Below, piece by piece: positions 12,621 through 25,529 of a DNA stretch of 64,000 nucleotides. The position numbers and the translations under genes are program-made. Origin of the DNA: Vibrio gallicus (GTDB lineage Bacteria; Pseudomonadota; Gammaproteobacteria; Enterobacterales; Vibrionaceae); NCBI RefSeq assembly GCF_024346875.1, contig NZ_AP024871.1:2464164-2528163 (forward strand). The letters are read 5' to 3'. Below the pieces are notes generated by a model. It worked only from the letters and a program-made list of their open reading frames with translations. It searched no databases and was not told where the DNA came from. Each line of letters starts with the position of its first letter. Position 1 is the stretch's first letter.

Positions 12621-13456
12621 GACACCCCCTCCAGGTTTTTACGCAGCTCTCGCAGTACTTGCCTTGCTCCCGGTCGAATTCCGCGCCATAGCATGAAACT
12701 TTCTGCTGCCTGACCAACAAGCATTCCTAGCCCATCATAGGCTTTGGCTGCGCCATTAGCTAAAGCCCACTCATTAAAGTGTGTATTACCTGACCCATAA
12801 ATCATATCGTAACTAACAGTGGTTGCACTGAATATAGCAGGGGATATTTGTGGTAATTCCCCAGACAGCCCCGCAGATGTAGAATTAATTACCACGTCAA
12901 ACGCTTGATCGACGTTATCTAGGGACTGCGCACTGATATTACCGTATTCCTTGAACTCTCCTGCGAGTACCTCAGCTTTAGCAAAGGTACGATTAGCAAT
13001 AATGATTGATGCAGGATTGTTGTCCAATAGCGGCTTTAGTACACCACGAACCGCGCCACCAGCACCAATGATAAGGATGCGCGCTCCCTCAAGGCTCACT
13101 TGATACTGCAATAAGTCCTGAACCAGCCCCTCACCATCGGTGTTGTCACCAATAATTTCGCCATCATCTAACTTTTTAAGGGTATTCACGGCCCCTGCGA
13201 GCTTAGCTCGCTCAGTTAAGCGGTCCGCAAAAGTATAAGCGTCGTGTTTAAATGGAGCGGTGACATTACAACCCTTGCCACCTTGTTCATTGAAAAACTG
13301 TACCACTGCTTGCTGAAATTCACCGGGTAGGGGTTGCTTTGCTGTATATCTCAAGCTTTGATTCGTTTGTCTCGCAAACAAGGTGTGGATAAAGGGAGAT
13401 TTGCTCTGCTGAATTGGATTACCAAACACTGCATATTGGTCAATTAACGTATTCAT
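12617..13456 (-). CDS. aroE: Shikimate dehydrogenase AroE
   Basis: 279 residues; NADPH-dependent reduction of 3-dehydroshikimate to shikimate in aromatic amino acid synthesis. Substrate-site SKSPFIH (residues 18-24), catalytic Lys70 in NVTAPFK and Asp107 in DNTDGEG, and the NADP-binding [10 protein letters not shown] with basic NRTFAKAE are all present. The length is normal. It is followed by yrdB and preceded by hemF. Confidence 0.96.
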   Translation of the reverse strand: MNTLIDQYAVFGNPIQQSKSPFIHTLFARQTNQSLRYTAKQPLPGEFQQAVVQFFNEQGGKGCNVTAPFKHDAYTFADRLTERAKLAGAVNTLKKLDDGEIIGDNTDGEGLVQDLLQYQVSLEGARILIIGAGGAVRGVLKPLLDNNPASIIIANRTFAKAEVLAGEFKEYGNISAQSLDNVDQAFDVVINSTSAGLSGELPQISPAIFSATTVSYDMIYGSGNTHFNEWALANGAAKAYDGLGMLVGQAAESFMLWRGIRPGARQVLRELRKNLEGVS

Positions 13457-13521
13457 TAAACGTCCTACTACTTATTTATTGCTCTTCACAACCTAACACC
13501 TGTTACAGCGTTCGCAAAGTA

Positions 13522-14986
<1,465 letters not shown>

Positions 14987-15082
14987 CGTTTACTGAATCC
15001 CTAATTCGGCATCTGTTGCATTTAGTTTACAAATTCTATTCATTACTGATAAGTATTTCCTTTAATTTCGATTAAATAGCTG

Positions 15083-15120
15083 ACGCAAACGTTTTCCTAT
15101 ACAAAAAATAGCCGTATAAT
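15083..15120 (+). promoter_or_regulatory. PurR operator overlapping the purEK promoter
   Basis: ACGCAAACGTTTTCCT (15083-15098) matches the PurR box ACGCAAACGTTTGCGT closely, including the central AAACGTTT. A perfect -10 TATAAT lies at 15115-15120, and the weak -35 (TTTTCC at 15092-15097) is buried in the operator. Repression by PurR with hypoxanthine or guanine follows from the known system. Confidence 0.88.
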
Positions 15121-15171
15121 GCGCGCAAAATTGATATTCCATGCTCAAACAGTTAAATCAGGAGTCTTACC

Positions 15172-15657
15172 ATGCAAGTCGGTATTATCATGGGTTCTAA
15201 ATCAGATTGGCCAACGATGAAACTCGCAGCTGAAATGCTTGATACATTTGGTATTAGCTATGAAACCAAAGTAGTTTCGGCTCACCGTACACCTCAACTG
15301 CTCGCAGATTACGCAAACAGTGCCAAAGATCGCGGTATTAAAGTAATTATTGCTGGTGCGGGTGGTGCTGCGCATCTACCAGGTATGTGTGCTGCTTTTA
15401 CTAGCCTACCAGTACTAGGTGTTCCAGTTCAGTCTAGAGCACTAAAAGGCATGGACTCTCTATTATCAATAGTACAAATGCCAAAAGGTATTGCAGTTGG
15501 CACCCTTGCTATCGGTGAAGCTGGTGCGGCAAATGCTGGTATTCTTGCTGCACAAATTATCGGTACTCATGTACCTGAGGTTATGGAAAAAATCGAAGCT
15601 TTCCGCCAAAATCAAACCGATACCGTACTAGCAAACCCTAATCCAGCTGAGGAATAA
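15172..15657 (+). CDS. purE: N5-carboxyaminoimidazole ribonucleotide mutase PurE
   Basis: 161 residues; class I PurE that moves the carboxylate of N5-CAIR to give CAIR in de novo purine synthesis. The GSKSDWPTM phosphate-binding motif, [13 protein letters not shown] with the catalytic His and [14 protein letters not shown] are present. AGGAG precedes the ATG. purK follows after 3 nt. Confidence 0.97.
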   Translation: MQVGIIMGSKSDWPTMKLAAEMLDTFGISYETKVVSAHRTPQLLADYANSAKDRGIKVIIAGAGGAAHLPGMCAAFTSLPVLGVPVQSRALKGMDSLLSIVQMPKGIAVGTLAIGEAGAANAGILAAQIIGTHVPEVMEKIEAFRQNQTDTVLANPNPAEE

Positions 15658-15660
15658 ATA

Positions 15661-16776
15661 ATGCAGGTTCTGGTTTTAGGTGCAGGTCAACTTGCGCGAA
15701 TGATGGCACTAGCAGCTGCTCCTTTGAACATTAAAACCATTGCTTTTGATGTCAACAGCGAAGCAATTGTTGAGCCATTAACCCAAACAAAACTTGGGCA
15801 AGGCCTAGAGTTTGCGATTGAGCAAGCCGATGTTATTACTGCTGAATTTGAGCACGTTCCTCACCCCGTATTAGATGCCTGTCAAGCCAGTGGTAAATTA
15901 CTACCGAGTGCAGAGGCAATTAAGACCGGTGGTGACCGCCGTATTGAAAAAGCACTTCTAGATAGAGCGCAGGTTGCAAATGCTAAATATGCACTGATTC
16001 GCAATCAAGATGACTTTAAAGCTGCTATTGAATATGTTGGCTTACCTATGGTTCTTAAGAGCACCTTAGGTGGCTACGATGGCAAAGGGCAGTGGCGCTT
16101 AACCTCAACACAACAAGTTGAGACGACATGGCTAGAAATGGAAGCCTGTATCAGCGCACAAGATTCTCAAGCGATCATTGCTGAAGAGTTTGTCGCCTTT
16201 GACAGAGAAGTATCTCTAGTCGGAGCTAGAAATAGCAAAGGCGAGATTGTGGTTTACCCACTTGCTGAAAATGTACACACCAATGGCGTCTTAAGCCTCT
16301 CAACCGCAATTGAAGATAAAGCACTTCAAGGGCAAGCAAAACAGATGTTTACCGCTGTTGCCGAGTGCTTAGATTATGTTGGAGTGCTGGCACTTGAGTT
16401 CTTTGATGTGCAAGGCAAGCTGATGGTCAATGAGATCGCACCTCGAGTGCATAACTCTGGCCACTGGACTCAACAAGGAGCAGAAACCTGCCAGTTTGAG
16501 AACCATATGCGAGCAGTGTGCGGACTGCCACTAGGTAGTACTGAGATGCTTCGTCCAACGAGTATGATCAACATTTTAGGTGAAGATTGCCTGCCTCAGA
16601 CTGTACTCGCTATGAGCCAAGCTCATGTACATTGGTATGGTAAAGATAAGCGTCCTGGACGCAAGATGGGGCACATCAATGTCAGCGGTAAAGATGAGGC
16701 TGATAGGAAGGCTCAATTAGAAGCTATTACTAAGCTTCTAGACCCAAAAGCTTATCCCGCATTAAGTCAAAAATAA
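15661..16776 (+). CDS. purK: N5-carboxyaminoimidazole ribonucleotide synthase PurK
   Basis: 371-residue ATP-grasp enzyme that carboxylates AIR with bicarbonate and ATP. N-terminal [13 protein letters not shown], central ATP-grasp segments ([30 protein letters not shown]) and the metal-binding [15 protein letters not shown] are intact. It forms a two-gene operon with purE and ends at a bidirectional terminator. Confidence 0.97.
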   Translation: MQVLVLGAGQLARMMALAAAPLNIKTIAFDVNSEAIVEPLTQTKLGQGLEFAIEQADVITAEFEHVPHPVLDACQASGKLLPSAEAIKTGGDRRIEKALLDRAQVANAKYALIRNQDDFKAAIEYVGLPMVLKSTLGGYDGKGQWRLTSTQQVETTWLEMEACISAQDSQAIIAEEFVAFDREVSLVGARNSKGEIVVYPLAENVHTNGVLSLSTAIEDKALQGQAKQMFTAVAECLDYVGVLALEFFDVQGKLMVNEIAPRVHNSGHWTQQGAETCQFENHMRAVCGLPLGSTEMLRPTSMINILGEDCLPQTVLAMSQAHVHWYGKDKRPGRKMGHINVSGKDEADRKAQLEAITKLLDPKAYPALSQK

Positions 16777-16790
16777 CAGTACCCATAAAT

Positions 16791-16818
16791 AAAAAGGCAG
16801 CTTGTGAGCTGCCTTTTT
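16791..16818. terminator. Bidirectional terminator purK / yrdD
   Basis: A 12-bp perfect stem (AAAAAGGCAGCT / AGCTGCCTTTTT) with TGTG loop between the convergent genes; its T-run overlaps the yrdD stop codon. Confidence 0.9.
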
Positions 16819-17356
16819 ATTCTTGCAAAGCCTGGCACTTTCTATCAGCGCACACGACCGTATTCTTCTTTTTGGTTAACAGCTTAAATCCGCATTGCTT
16901 GCATTCACCAGCAATAGGCTCTGAATTTAAGGCGTAATCACATTTTGGATAGCTATCACATGCATAGAATTGCTTGCCATAACGAGAGACTCTCTCAACC
17001 AAACTTCCTTTATTGCAGACCGGGCAACTAAACAATTGTTGCGCGCTTTCATGCTCGGTATGTGCAATATAGTGGCACGCTGGATAAGACTCACACCCAA
17101 TAAACATCCCATAGCGACCCTGTCGTAATACCAATTCACTGGCACATTCTGGACAAGGCACACCGAGCGCTTTGATAATCTGACCTGTAGGTTGATGTAA
17201 CGGCTTAATAAAATCGCATTCAGGGTAGTTCATACAGCCCAAGAAAGCGCCATGCTTGCCGTGACGTACCTGTAACTCTGCACCACAATCAGGACAATGT
17301 TGTTCGAGCGCTTGTCCTTGGGAAGAAAACAGTTTTTTATCAATGTGGCTATTCAT
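16817..17356 (-). CDS. yrdD: Topoisomerase-type C4 zinc-finger protein YrdD
   Basis: 179 residues containing only zinc ribbons of the topoisomerase I C-terminal type: CPDC...CMNYPEC, CPEC...CESYPAC and CPVC...CDSYPKC, followed by a fourth CKQC...CADRKC. Such domains bind single-stranded DNA; no topoisomerase catalytic domain is present. It is 3 nt downstream of smg and co-transcribed with dprA, so a role in DNA uptake or processing is possible but unproven. Confidence 0.88.
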   Translation of the reverse strand: MNSHIDKKLFSSQGQALEQHCPDCGAELQVRHGKHGAFLGCMNYPECDFIKPLHQPTGQIIKALGVPCPECASELVLRQGRYGMFIGCESYPACHYIAHTEHESAQQLFSCPVCNKGSLVERVSRYGKQFYACDSYPKCDYALNSEPIAGECKQCGFKLLTKKKNTVVCADRKCQALQE

Positions 17357-17359
17357 GAA

Positions 17360-17833
17360 TTAGTGCAACACACCGTGGTCGGTAGTGTAGAGCAACTCTT
17401 CCATAGTGGTATAGGCGCTCTCATTTCCCGGTACATTAAACAGCACCATCAGGATAATCCACTTCAAGTCATCTAACTGAAGATCTAATGTTTCAAGCCC
17501 CATCACACGGTCGATAACCATCTCTCTCGATTCAGGAGTTAATACATTGATTTGCTCCAAGAATAAAAGAAAGCCACGGCAACGGGTGTCCAACCTTTGC
17601 TGCTCACGAGATGAGTAAATTCGCATAGAGGTTGCAGCGCTCATAGCAATACTTTGGCTCGCACCTTCATCTTGCAGTGCGGCTAAACCTTCTAGCCAAT
17701 TGAGTGCCTTGTAAATCTCTTGCTGATGGAAACCGGCACGAAGCAGTTCTTGCTCAAGTTCACCTTGATCAATATCTAAATCACTATCACTATGAACATA
17801 TGTCTCAAATAGATACATAAGAATATCCATCAT
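17360..17833 (-). CDS. smg: DUF494 family protein Smg
   Basis: 157-residue all-helical, acidic protein of the Smg/DUF494 family, recognised by [11 protein letters not shown] at the start, ALNWLEGL and [18 protein letters not shown] near the end, and by its place directly after dprA. No biochemical function is known. It lies 2 nt downstream of dprA and 3 nt upstream of yrdD. Confidence 0.9.
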   Translation of the reverse strand: MMDILMYLFETYVHSDSDLDIDQGELEQELLRAGFHQQEIYKALNWLEGLAALQDEGASQSIAMSAATSMRIYSSREQQRLDTRCRGFLLFLEQINVLTPESREMVIDRVMGLETLDLQLDDLKWIILMVLFNVPGNESAYTTMEELLYTTDHGVLH

Positions 17834-17835
17834 AG

Positions 17836-18948
17836 CTAACGTCCCCTCAATCTAATAAAACCACCACTGGCTGAAGCTACCAATCCTTTGAGCTCCAACT
17901 CTAATAGGTGCATCATAACCTTATTTACTGGTAAATGGGTCCTTTCTGCTAAAAAATCAACCGACAATAAGCTGTCGCCAAATTGTTCTAACAGCAATGC
18001 CTCAGCTTGAGAAAGGTTGGCCTTTTCTGTAACGCTCTGTTTTTGTTCAATTACATCATCAATTACACCCTTATATGCGCTTACACCAAGGATTTCGCTC
18101 AATACATCGTCCGCACAAGTCACTAACGTTGCTCCATCCTGAATTAAGCGGTGAGAACCTTGAGCCGCTGGGTTATATAACGAGCCCGGAACAGCAAATA
18201 CTTCCCGTCCTTGCTCTATGGCAAATCGCGCAGTGATTAAAGTACCACTCTTTAAACTAGCCTCTATGACAACCACTCCTCGACAGAGCCCACTAATGAT
18301 CCGGTTTCGACGAGGGAAATTGCTCGCTTTAGGAGGCGTCGATGGCAGGAATTCAGTTACCAAAGCCCCACTTACCAAGATTCTATTCATCAAAGCCCTA
18401 TGCGACTTGGGGTAACAATGCTCAAAGCCGCAACCTAATACCGCCACCGTTTCTCCTCCTGCATCCAAGCAAGACTGGTGAGCACGTCCATCGACGCCAA
18501 GAGCCATGCCACTGGTAACCGCTATTCCTCTCTTCGCGAACTGCCGCGCAAAATCACACGCGGTATTAAGACCCTCAATCGAAGCTGAGCGACTACCGAC
18601 AATGCCTATCTGTTGTTCCTGCAATACGCTAGGCTTGCCTTTGACAAATAGAACAGGTGGCGCACTACTGATTTGCCTTAGTTGGTCTGGGTACGTATCA
18701 TCAGGAAGCATAAGCAGATGATGACTCTCTTTTTCTGCCCACCTCAAACAGTTTTCAACCGTCACCCCTCCTTTGTCACAGATATACGCGGCTTGGTTTG
18801 GCTTAAACCCAATATCTAATAAATTTTTCTGTGAGCAACAAAGTAACTCCTCTGGCGTTATATTCTCTAGGATTTTTTGTGCTTTAACACCACTTAAGCG
18901 CGGGATTGTGTGTAAGGTTAACCATGCTATTTTTTGAGCTTCTATCAT
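17836..18948 (-). CDS. dprA: DNA-processing protein DprA (Smf)
   Basis: About 370 residues from the ATG at 18948. The Rossmann-fold core has the DprA signatures [45 protein letters not shown] and [22 protein letters not shown], with a winged-helix domain at the C-terminus. It binds incoming single-stranded DNA and loads RecA during natural transformation. The frame stays open 31 codons further upstream (to 19041), but the shorter start fits family length. It is divergent from def. Confidence 0.93.
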   Translation of the reverse strand: MIEAQKIAWLTLHTIPRLSGVKAQKILENITPEELLCCSQKNLLDIGFKPNQAAYICDKGGVTVENCLRWAEKESHHLLMLPDDTYPDQLRQISSAPPVLFVKGKPSVLQEQQIGIVGSRSASIEGLNTACDFARQFAKRGIAVTSGMALGVDGRAHQSCLDAGGETVAVLGCGFEHCYPKSHRALMNRILVSGALVTEFLPSTPPKASNFPRRNRIISGLCRGVVVIEASLKSGTLITARFAIEQGREVFAVPGSLYNPAAQGSHRLIQDGATLVTCADDVLSEILGVSAYKGVIDDVIEQKQSVTEKANLSQAEALLLEQFGDSLLSVDFLAERTHLPVNKVMMHLLELELKGLVASASGGFIRLRGR

Positions 18949-19056
18949 TTCATAGGCACCGACTAATATTGGTGCTGTTATTTGAAGACCAAAATGACTA
19001 AAATTGTCACAATCCGCCGATAAAACTTCGGCACACTTCAATGTATTTGAGAAACT

Positions 19057-19566
19057 ATGTCCATATTACAAGTTTTAACTTTTCCAGATGACCGCCTTCG
19101 TACTGTTGCTAAACCAGTGCAAGAGTTCACGCCAGAACTGCAACAACATATCGATGACATGATCGAAACCATGTATGCAGAAGAAGGTATTGGCTTAGCT
19201 TCAACTCAGGTAGATGTTCATCAACGCATCGTGGTGATTGATATCTCTGAGACACGCGACCAAGCCATGGTATTGATTAACCCTGAAATCACCGAAAAGC
19301 GCGGTGAAGATGGGATTGAAGAAGGTTGCCTGTCTGTTCCCGGAGCACGAGCATTGGTTGCTAGAGCTCATGAGGTCTCAGTAAAAGCATTAGATCGACA
19401 AGGCAACGAATTTACTTTCGATGCAGAAGACCTATTGGCTATCTGTGTACAGCACGAGTTAGACCACCTAGAGGGCAAGCTATTTGTAGATTATCTTTCG
19501 CCTCTTAAGCGCCGTCGTATCAAGGATAAGCTAGAGAAAATTAAACGCTTCAATGAAAAAGCATAA
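19057..19566 (+). CDS. def: Peptide deformylase
   Basis: 169 residues; removes the formyl group from nascent proteins using Fe2+. Motif 1 is GIGLASTQ, with Ser where Ala is usual (GIGLAATQ); motif 2 is EGCLSVPG with metal ligand Cys91; motif 3 is QHELDHLEG with His133, Glu134 and His137. It heads def-fmt-rsmB-trkA-trkH. Confidence 0.96.
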   Translation: MSILQVLTFPDDRLRTVAKPVQEFTPELQQHIDDMIETMYAEEGIGLASTQVDVHQRIVVIDISETRDQAMVLINPEITEKRGEDGIEEGCLSVPGARALVARAHEVSVKALDRQGNEFTFDAEDLLAICVQHELDHLEGKLFVDYLSPLKRRRIKDKLEKIKRFNEKA

Positions 19567-19584
19567 TAATTAAGGAGCTCTACC

Positions 19585-20541
19585 TTGAGCGAAAAATTGA
19601 AAATCATTTTTGCCGGTACTCCTGATTTCGCCGCCGACCATTTGGCGGCGTTGTTATCTTCAGAGCATGAGGTTATTGCTGTTTACTCTCAACCAGATCG
19701 TCCTGCTGGTCGAGGTAAGAAACTTACCGCTAGCCCAGTAAAAGCGCTAGCTGTTGAGCACGACATTGCTGTGTATCAGCCAGTGAACTTCAAGACTGAC
19801 GAAGCAAAACAGGAACTTGCCAAGCTTAATGCTGACATTATGGTCGTTGTTGCTTACGGGCTTTTATTGCCAAAATCGGTTCTAGAGATGCCACGTCTTG
19901 GTTGTATCAACGTGCATGGTTCTATCCTACCTCGTTGGCGTGGAGCAGCTCCGATTCAACGCTCTATTTGGGCTGGAGACAAGCAAACGGGTGTGACCAT
20001 AATGCAGATGGACGAAGGCCTAGATACCGGCGATATGCTACATATAGAGACCCTCGATATCCAAGATACAGACACCAGCGCTGATCTGTACAACAACCTT
20101 GCACAGCTTGGCCCTAAAGCCCTAATCAACTGCTTAGAAGATATTGCTAACAATACCGCTAAGGCGACTAAACAAGATGACAGCCAAGCGAACTACGCTA
20201 AGAAGCTGAGTAAAGATGAAGCTCGCATTGATTGGAGTAAAGACGCTATTGAGCTTGAACGTGAAATTAGAGCGTTTAACCCGTGGCCTATTAGCTACTT
20301 CTCTATCGAAGATAAAAACATTAAGGTTTGGAAGTCTCATGTAGAACCAAACACAACCAGCCTTGAACCTGGCACTATCATTAGTGCTGACAAATCAGGT
20401 ATCAAGGTTGCTACGGGCAATAACGCTTTAGTTCTTGAGCAGATACAGGTTCCCGGCAAAAAAGCCATGGCTGCATCTGACGTACTTAATTCGCGTGCGG
20501 AGTGGTTTATACCCGGCACTCAATTAACAGAAAATCAATAA
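19585..20541 (+). CDS. fmt: Methionyl-tRNA formyltransferase
   Basis: 318 residues; formylates Met-tRNAfMet with 10-formyl-THF. The formyltransferase domain has catalytic Asn109 and His111 in [15 protein letters not shown] and the Asp in [10 protein letters not shown]; the C-terminal OB domain follows. The start is TTG, strongly supported by AAGGAG upstream and by the expected N-terminus ([14 protein letters not shown]). It is 18 nt downstream of def, its functional partner. Confidence 0.96.
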   Translation: MSEKLKIIFAGTPDFAADHLAALLSSEHEVIAVYSQPDRPAGRGKKLTASPVKALAVEHDIAVYQPVNFKTDEAKQELAKLNADIMVVVAYGLLLPKSVLEMPRLGCINVHGSILPRWRGAAPIQRSIWAGDKQTGVTIMQMDEGLDTGDMLHIETLDIQDTDTSADLYNNLAQLGPKALINCLEDIANNTAKATKQDDSQANYAKKLSKDEARIDWSKDAIELEREIRAFNPWPISYFSIEDKNIKVWKSHVEPNTTSLEPGTIISADKSGIKVATGNNALVLEQIQVPGKKAMAASDVLNSRAEWFIPGTQLTENQ

Positions 20542-20553
20542 GCTAACTACACT

Positions 20554-20586
20554 AAGGCTTGAGTTTCTCAAGCCTTACTCTTTTAG
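20554..20586 (+). terminator. Terminator-like hairpin between fmt and rsmB
   Basis: A perfect 10-bp stem (AAGGCTTGAG / CTCAAGCCTT) with TTT loop, followed by ACTCTTTTA. It lies inside an operon-like series, so it may be a partial terminator or an mRNA stabiliser. Confidence 0.5.
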
Positions 20587-20596
20587 GGAAAAACCT

Positions 20597-21886
20597 ATGA
20601 ACGTTCGTGCAGCAGCCGCTACCGTACTATTTCAAGTTGTTGATAAAGGGCAGTCACTATCCAGTGCCTTGCCAAAAGCGCAAGCAGATCTAAATCCGAA
20701 AGACCACGCCCTGCTTCAAGAAATATGTTATGGCGTTTTACGCTATCTACCTCGTCTAGAGGCTGTAATTAACCAACTAATGGATAAACCCCTAAAAGGG
20801 AAGCAGCGTGTCTTCCACCACCTGCTGTTAGTGGGTGTATATCAACTAGGCTTTATGCGCACCGCAGACCATGCTGCGGTAGCTGAGACCGTTGAAGCAA
20901 CAAAATCACTCAAGGGCCCAAAGCTTAAAGGGTTGATCAATGCTATTTTGCGTAGCTATCAGCGCCAAAAAGAGGACCTAGATAAAAAAGCACTCAGCAC
21001 CGACGCTGGGAAATATGGACACCCTAGTTGGCTGCTAAAGTTACTCAAAGAGTCATACCCTGACCAGTGGCAGCAAATTATTGAAGCCAATAACACTAAA
21101 GCTCCAATGTGGCTGAGGGTAAACAACCAGCACAAAACAACAGCGGAATATTTGACGCTACTTGAAGCTGAAGGCATAGAAGCTACGCTTCACCCACAGG
21201 CTCAACATGCCCTAAAGCTAGAGCGCCCATGCGATGTAAATAAACTACCAGGATTCGATCTTGGCTGGGCTTCAGTGCAAGATGCGGCGGCTCAGCTTTC
21301 CTTTGAATATTTGCAACCCAAAGACAACGAATTAATACTCGATTGCTGTTGTGCCCCAGGAGGAAAAACAGCGCATATCTTAGAGAACACTCAAGGTGGA
21401 CATGTCGTTGCTATTGATGCAGACGAGCAACGCCTGCTGCGAGTACATCAGAACCTAGAGCGCCTCAACCTGGATGCAGAGGTTATTCATGGTGATGCTC
21501 GCTTCCCTGAGCAATGGTGGCAAGGCGATAAATTCGACCGCATCCTACTCGATGCTCCTTGCTCTGCTACAGGAGTCATTCGTCGTCATCCAGATATCAA
21601 ATGGTTACGTAGAGCGGATGACCTTACCGCTTTAGCCCAGCTACAAAGCGAAATCTTAGATGCTATGTGGCAACAATTGAAGCCAGGTGGAACCTTAGTT
21701 TACGCTACCTGCTCTATCGCACCGATTGAAAACAGAGAGCAAATAAAGGCATTCTTGGCACGTACCGATGATGTAACGCTCATCGATAGTGATCCTGCAA
21801 GCCCTGGGCGACAAATTTTACCCGGTGAGCACGATATGGATGGCTTCTTCTATGCGGTTTTAGAAAAGGCTACTAAAGTAAGTTAG
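20597..21886 (+). CDS. rsmB: 16S rRNA m5C967 methyltransferase RsmB
   Basis: 429 residues. An N-terminal NusB-like helical domain (about residues 1-140) precedes the Rossmann methyltransferase domain with SAM motif [32 protein letters not shown] carrying one catalytic Cys, and [15 protein letters not shown] carrying the second. It methylates C967 of 16S rRNA. Confidence 0.96.
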   Translation: MNVRAAAATVLFQVVDKGQSLSSALPKAQADLNPKDHALLQEICYGVLRYLPRLEAVINQLMDKPLKGKQRVFHHLLLVGVYQLGFMRTADHAAVAETVEATKSLKGPKLKGLINAILRSYQRQKEDLDKKALSTDAGKYGHPSWLLKLLKESYPDQWQQIIEANNTKAPMWLRVNNQHKTTAEYLTLLEAEGIEATLHPQAQHALKLERPCDVNKLPGFDLGWASVQDAAAQLSFEYLQPKDNELILDCCCAPGGKTAHILENTQGGHVVAIDADEQRLLRVHQNLERLNLDAEVIHGDARFPEQWWQGDKFDRILLDAPCSATGVIRRHPDIKWLRRADDLTALAQLQSEILDAMWQQLKPGGTLVYATCSIAPIENREQIKAFLARTDDVTLIDSDPASPGRQILPGEHDMDGFFYAVLEKATKVS

Positions 21887-21912
21887 GTAGTGTAGTAATA
21901 GAGAACTAAGGC

Positions 21913-23289
21913 ATGAAAATCATAATCTTAGGTGCAGGTCAGGTAGGGGGAACTCTAGCTGAAAACCTAGTGGGTGAAAATAATGATATTACGATCGTCG
22001 ATACCGACAGTCGTCGTTTAAGTGAGCTACAAAACAAATATGACCTACGCGTTGTAAATGGTGAGGCTAGCCACCCTGACACCTTGAAAGAAGCCGGTGC
22101 TCAAGACGCGGATATGTTGGTAGCAGTAACCAATGCTGATGAGACTAATATGGTCGCATGTCAGATAGCCTTTACTCTATTCAACACCCCTAACAGGATT
22201 GCTCGTATTCGCTCTCGCGAATATTTAGCACAAAAAGAAACCTTGTTTAAATCTGGTGCAATACCAGTAGATCACCTGATCGCACCAGAAGAGTTGGTAA
22301 CCGGCTACATTGAAAGGCTAATCCAATACCCAGGTGCACTTCAGGTGGTTAGCTTTGCCGATGAAAAAGTCAGTTTGGTTGCAGTTAAAGCCTATTACGG
22401 TGGTCCGTTAGTCGGGAATGCCATCTCTGCGCTTAGGGAGCACATGCCACACATCGATACTCGAGTTGCTGCTATCTTTCGACAAGGTAGAGCAATAAGA
22501 CCACAAGGTACGACCATCATTGAAGCAGATGATGAGGTGTTCTTTGTGGCGGCCAGCAACGACATTCGCTCGGTAATGAGCGAGCTACAACGACTCGAAA
22601 AGCCTTATCGCAAACTTATGATTGTTGGCGGTGGTAACATAGGTGCAAGCCTTGCTAAACGCTTAGAGCGCAACTACTCCGTTAAGCTAATTGAAAAAAA
22701 CCTTGAGCGTGCGACCTTCTTATCAGAAGAGCTCGAAAACACCATGGTTCTATGCGGGGATGCTGCCGACCGTGAACTTCTATACGAAGAAAATATAGAA
22801 GAAATGGACGCCTATATCGCCCTGACGAATGAAGATGAAACCAACATTATGTCGGCGATGCTAGCCAAGAGCCTCAACGCTCGAAAGGCTATGGTTCTCA
22901 TTCAGCGCGGGGCATATGTTGACCTTGTGCAGGGCGGAGATATCGATGTGGCTATCTCACCACAACAAGCTACCATCTCTGAGCTTTTAACCCATGTTCG
23001 TCGTGGTGGTATCGTCAACGTATCTTCACTACGTCGTGGGGCTGCTGAAGCTATTGAGGTTATTGCTAGTGGTGACCAAAATACCTCCAAGGTCGTTGGC
23101 AGAGCTATTGCAAACCTCAAGCTACCGCCAGGTACAACCATTGGTGCTATAGTTCGTGGGGAGGAGGTACTGATTGCTCATGACCGTACCGTCATTGAAC
23201 AAGACGACCATATCGTTATGTTCCTCGTTGATAAAAAGTACATCACCAATGTTGAAGCACTTTTCCAACCAAGCCCTTTCTACCTGTAA
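21913..23289 (+). CDS. trkA: Trk K+ uptake regulatory protein TrkA
   Basis: 458 residues, two tandem RCK-N/RCK-C units. Each has a dinucleotide-binding motif: [13 protein letters not shown] at the start and [14 protein letters not shown] near residue 237. It is the cytoplasmic NAD(H)/nucleotide-gated ring controlling TrkH. trkH follows after only 12 nt, so the potassium transporter pair is kept together here, unlike in E. coli. Confidence 0.97.
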   Translation: MKIIILGAGQVGGTLAENLVGENNDITIVDTDSRRLSELQNKYDLRVVNGEASHPDTLKEAGAQDADMLVAVTNADETNMVACQIAFTLFNTPNRIARIRSREYLAQKETLFKSGAIPVDHLIAPEELVTGYIERLIQYPGALQVVSFADEKVSLVAVKAYYGGPLVGNAISALREHMPHIDTRVAAIFRQGRAIRPQGTTIIEADDEVFFVAASNDIRSVMSELQRLEKPYRKLMIVGGGNIGASLAKRLERNYSVKLIEKNLERATFLSEELENTMVLCGDAADRELLYEENIEEMDAYIALTNEDETNIMSAMLAKSLNARKAMVLIQRGAYVDLVQGGDIDVAISPQQATISELLTHVRRGGIVNVSSLRRGAAEAIEVIASGDQNTSKVVGRAIANLKLPPGTTIGAIVRGEEVLIAHDRTVIEQDDHIVMFLVDKKYITNVEALFQPSPFYL

Positions 23290-23301
23290 GGCTCGGCTGA
23301 C

Positions 23302-24747
23302 ATGGTAAACATAAGACCCATCATATTTGTTCTAGGGCTAGTTCTATCAAAACTGGCGCTATTTATGTACCCGCCAACAATCCTAGCACTGTTTAATCCA
23401 GGCAGCGGCTTTGTTGAATTCGCTAAAGCTGTCGCAATTACCCATTTGGCATCATTCATATGCTTAACCTATGGACGCTCTGAGCACTTTAGGCTTAACG
23501 TGCGAGATGTGTTCCTTGTTACCACCCTAGTTTGGGTTGTATGTACTGGATTTGGCGCGCTTCCTTTTGTTTTCATCAATCACATCAGCTTTACTGATGC
23601 TTTCTTTGAAACAATGTCTGGAATTACGACAACGGGTTCAACGGTACTGAGCGGCTTGGACAATATGTCGCACAGTATTCTGTTATGGCGCTCATCATTA
23701 CAATGGCTAGGTGGTATTGGCTTTATTGTTATGGGGGTGGCAATTCTACCAATGCTTAATGTCGGTGGTATGCGTCTGTTCCAAACGGAGTCCTCTGATT
23801 GGTCAGATAAGAGTGACCCTAGGGTTAAAAACGTCGCTAAAGGTATTGTAGCCGTTTATGTATCTTTGACTGTTGCTTGCATCTTGGCTTATATGTTTTC
23901 AGGCATGAATCTATTTGAAGCTATCAATCACGCCTTTACCACCCTCTCTACTGGCGGGTACAGCACCTCTGATGGGTCAATGAATCATTTCTCCCACTCG
24001 GCGCAATGGTTTTCAACTTTGTTTATGTTTTTAGGTGGGCTACCGTTTCTGCTTTTTGTTGCGGTAGTGAAAAAGAAATCCCTTGCAGCATTAACCAGAG
24101 ATGCTCAAGTATTGGGTTTTCTAAAGCTGTTTTTGGTATCCAGCTTAGCCATTACTGCATGGCTGGTATATCGCGATCAATACCATGTAATGGATGCACT
24201 GCGTGTATCGATGTTCAACGTGGTTTCGGTACTAACCACCACCGGTTTTGGCCTCGATGATTTCACAGCTTGGGGTACGCTAACAACGGTATTATTTGCT
24301 TTCCTCTTAATGATAGGTGCGTGCTCTGGTTCGACCGCTGGTGGTATTAAGGTGTTTCGCTTTCAGATAGCGAACACCTTACTTAAGATTCAGATGCTCA
24401 AATTAATACATCCATCCGGAGTATTTGTTCAGCGCTACAACAAACGTACTGTAAACGATGAGATCATCCGCTCTGTTGTTGCGTTTAGCCTCACCTTCTT
24501 TGCCACCATACTCATTATTGCTGCCGGTCTTAGTGCTTTGGGGCTTGATGCAGCAACCAGTTTATCTGGTTCAATTACCGCCGTGGCTAACGTCGGGCCG
24601 GGGATGGGGCACATCATTGGCCCTAAAGGCAATTTTGCACCACTCCCTGATGCCGCAAAATGGATGTTAAGCCTTGGAATGCTGTTGGGGCGCCTAGAGA
24701 TATTAACCGTTCTGGTGTTATTTATTCCTGGGTTCTGGAAGAGATAA
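23302..24747 (+). CDS. trkH: Trk K+ transporter membrane subunit TrkH
   Basis: 481-residue inner-membrane protein with the four pore-loop repeats of the SKT superfamily, seen as TMSGITTTGST, AFTTLSTGGYS, VLTTTGFGLDD and AVANVGPGMG. The conserved glycines form the K+ filter. It works with TrkA encoded immediately upstream. The gene ends at a strong bidirectional terminator. Confidence 0.97.
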   Translation: MVNIRPIIFVLGLVLSKLALFMYPPTILALFNPGSGFVEFAKAVAITHLASFICLTYGRSEHFRLNVRDVFLVTTLVWVVCTGFGALPFVFINHISFTDAFFETMSGITTTGSTVLSGLDNMSHSILLWRSSLQWLGGIGFIVMGVAILPMLNVGGMRLFQTESSDWSDKSDPRVKNVAKGIVAVYVSLTVACILAYMFSGMNLFEAINHAFTTLSTGGYSTSDGSMNHFSHSAQWFSTLFMFLGGLPFLLFVAVVKKKSLAALTRDAQVLGFLKLFLVSSLAITAWLVYRDQYHVMDALRVSMFNVVSVLTTTGFGLDDFTAWGTLTTVLFAFLLMIGACSGSTAGGIKVFRFQIANTLLKIQMLKLIHPSGVFVQRYNKRTVNDEIIRSVVAFSLTFFATILIIAAGLSALGLDAATSLSGSITAVANVGPGMGHIIGPKGNFAPLPDAAKWMLSLGMLLGRLEILTVLVLFIPGFWKR

Positions 24748-24760
24748 ATTCCTAATCATA

Positions 24761-24789
24761 ATAAGGGCGCATTTCGCGCCCTTATTTAT
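24761..24789. terminator. Bidirectional terminator trkH / MarR gene
   Basis: A 10-bp perfect stem (ATAAGGGCGC / GCGCCCTTAT) with ATTTC loop between convergent genes. Confidence 0.85.
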
Positions 24790-25283
24790 AGCAATTTCTG
24801 CATTAATGCCTTTAATTGCTCTTGCTCTTCATTCTCTAAGCCAATGAAGTGATCAGACATAACACTAAAAAACAGTGGTGAAACCTTTTCAACCATAGAA
24901 ATGCCCTGTTCAGACAGCCGTATTTTTACGCCTCTCTTATCAACTAAATCATGTCGCCTTACTACTAACCCTTTATTTTCTAGGCGATCAATTCTATTTG
25001 ATAGTGCCCCAGAAGAAGGTAGAAGCGTGCGATCTTTAAGCTCTTTTGCTGACAATTCATGTGGTAGCCCAGCACGAAATAAAGTTGCCAACACATCAAA
25101 TTCTGACGGATTTAACGAGTATTGCTTACAGAAGTCGTGTCGAGCACTCGATATCTGATTACTGAAACGAACAAATTGAGTAACCAGTTCAATTGAGGTC
25201 TTTGATAACTCAGGGTTAACGCTTAACCATTCGCTCGCAACCAACTCATCCTTTGTTTTATCTTTCAAAAAGTAACTCCACAA
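24786..25283 (-). CDS. MarR family transcriptional regulator
   Basis: 165-residue winged-helix regulator. The helix-turn-helix LSAKELKDRTLLPSSGALSNRIDRLENKGLVVRR and wing DKRGVKIRLSEQG are typical MarR features. The gene is divergent from an EamA-type exporter with a 246-nt shared upstream region, suggesting that it controls that exporter. The effector is unknown. The start could be a few codons further in; ATG at 25283 is the longest choice. Confidence 0.9.
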   Translation of the reverse strand: MWSYFLKDKTKDELVASEWLSVNPELSKTSIELVTQFVRFSNQISSARHDFCKQYSLNPSEFDVLATLFRAGLPHELSAKELKDRTLLPSSGALSNRIDRLENKGLVVRRHDLVDKRGVKIRLSEQGISMVEKVSPLFFSVMSDHFIGLENEEQEQLKALMQKLL

Positions 25284-25506
25284 TTCACCTCAGTACAGGA
25301 ATAGTAACACCTTAGCCTTCCTTTCACTGACCACATACCACCATATAAATACTATTCTATCATGCCCAAAGGACGAGAGCAGAGCATGTCACTCTGCAAC
25401 CACCGCCCCAAAAAAAAGCATCGTTGTAAGCATTTATCTTCTGTCCACTGCTCAATTGGTTGCTACATTGAACCTTTACTTTTAATTTGTGTTTATTTAA
25501 ACTTAC

Positions 25507-25527
25507 TTTAATTAAACGCAGGCCTGC
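25507..25527. promoter_or_regulatory. Two adjacent perfect palindromes upstream of the EamA gene
   Basis: TTTAATTAAA (25507-25516) and GCAGGCCTGC (25518-25527) lie back to back just before the ATG at 25530; the second overlaps the ribosome binding region. They are candidate operator sites for the divergent MarR protein; that link is inference. Confidence 0.4.
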
Positions 25528-25529
25528 AT

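Noticed and set aside
18948..19041. In-frame N-terminal extension of dprA up to 19041
   Set aside because: It adds 31 residues that do not resemble DprA N-termini and brings the start to within 16 nt of the divergent def gene.
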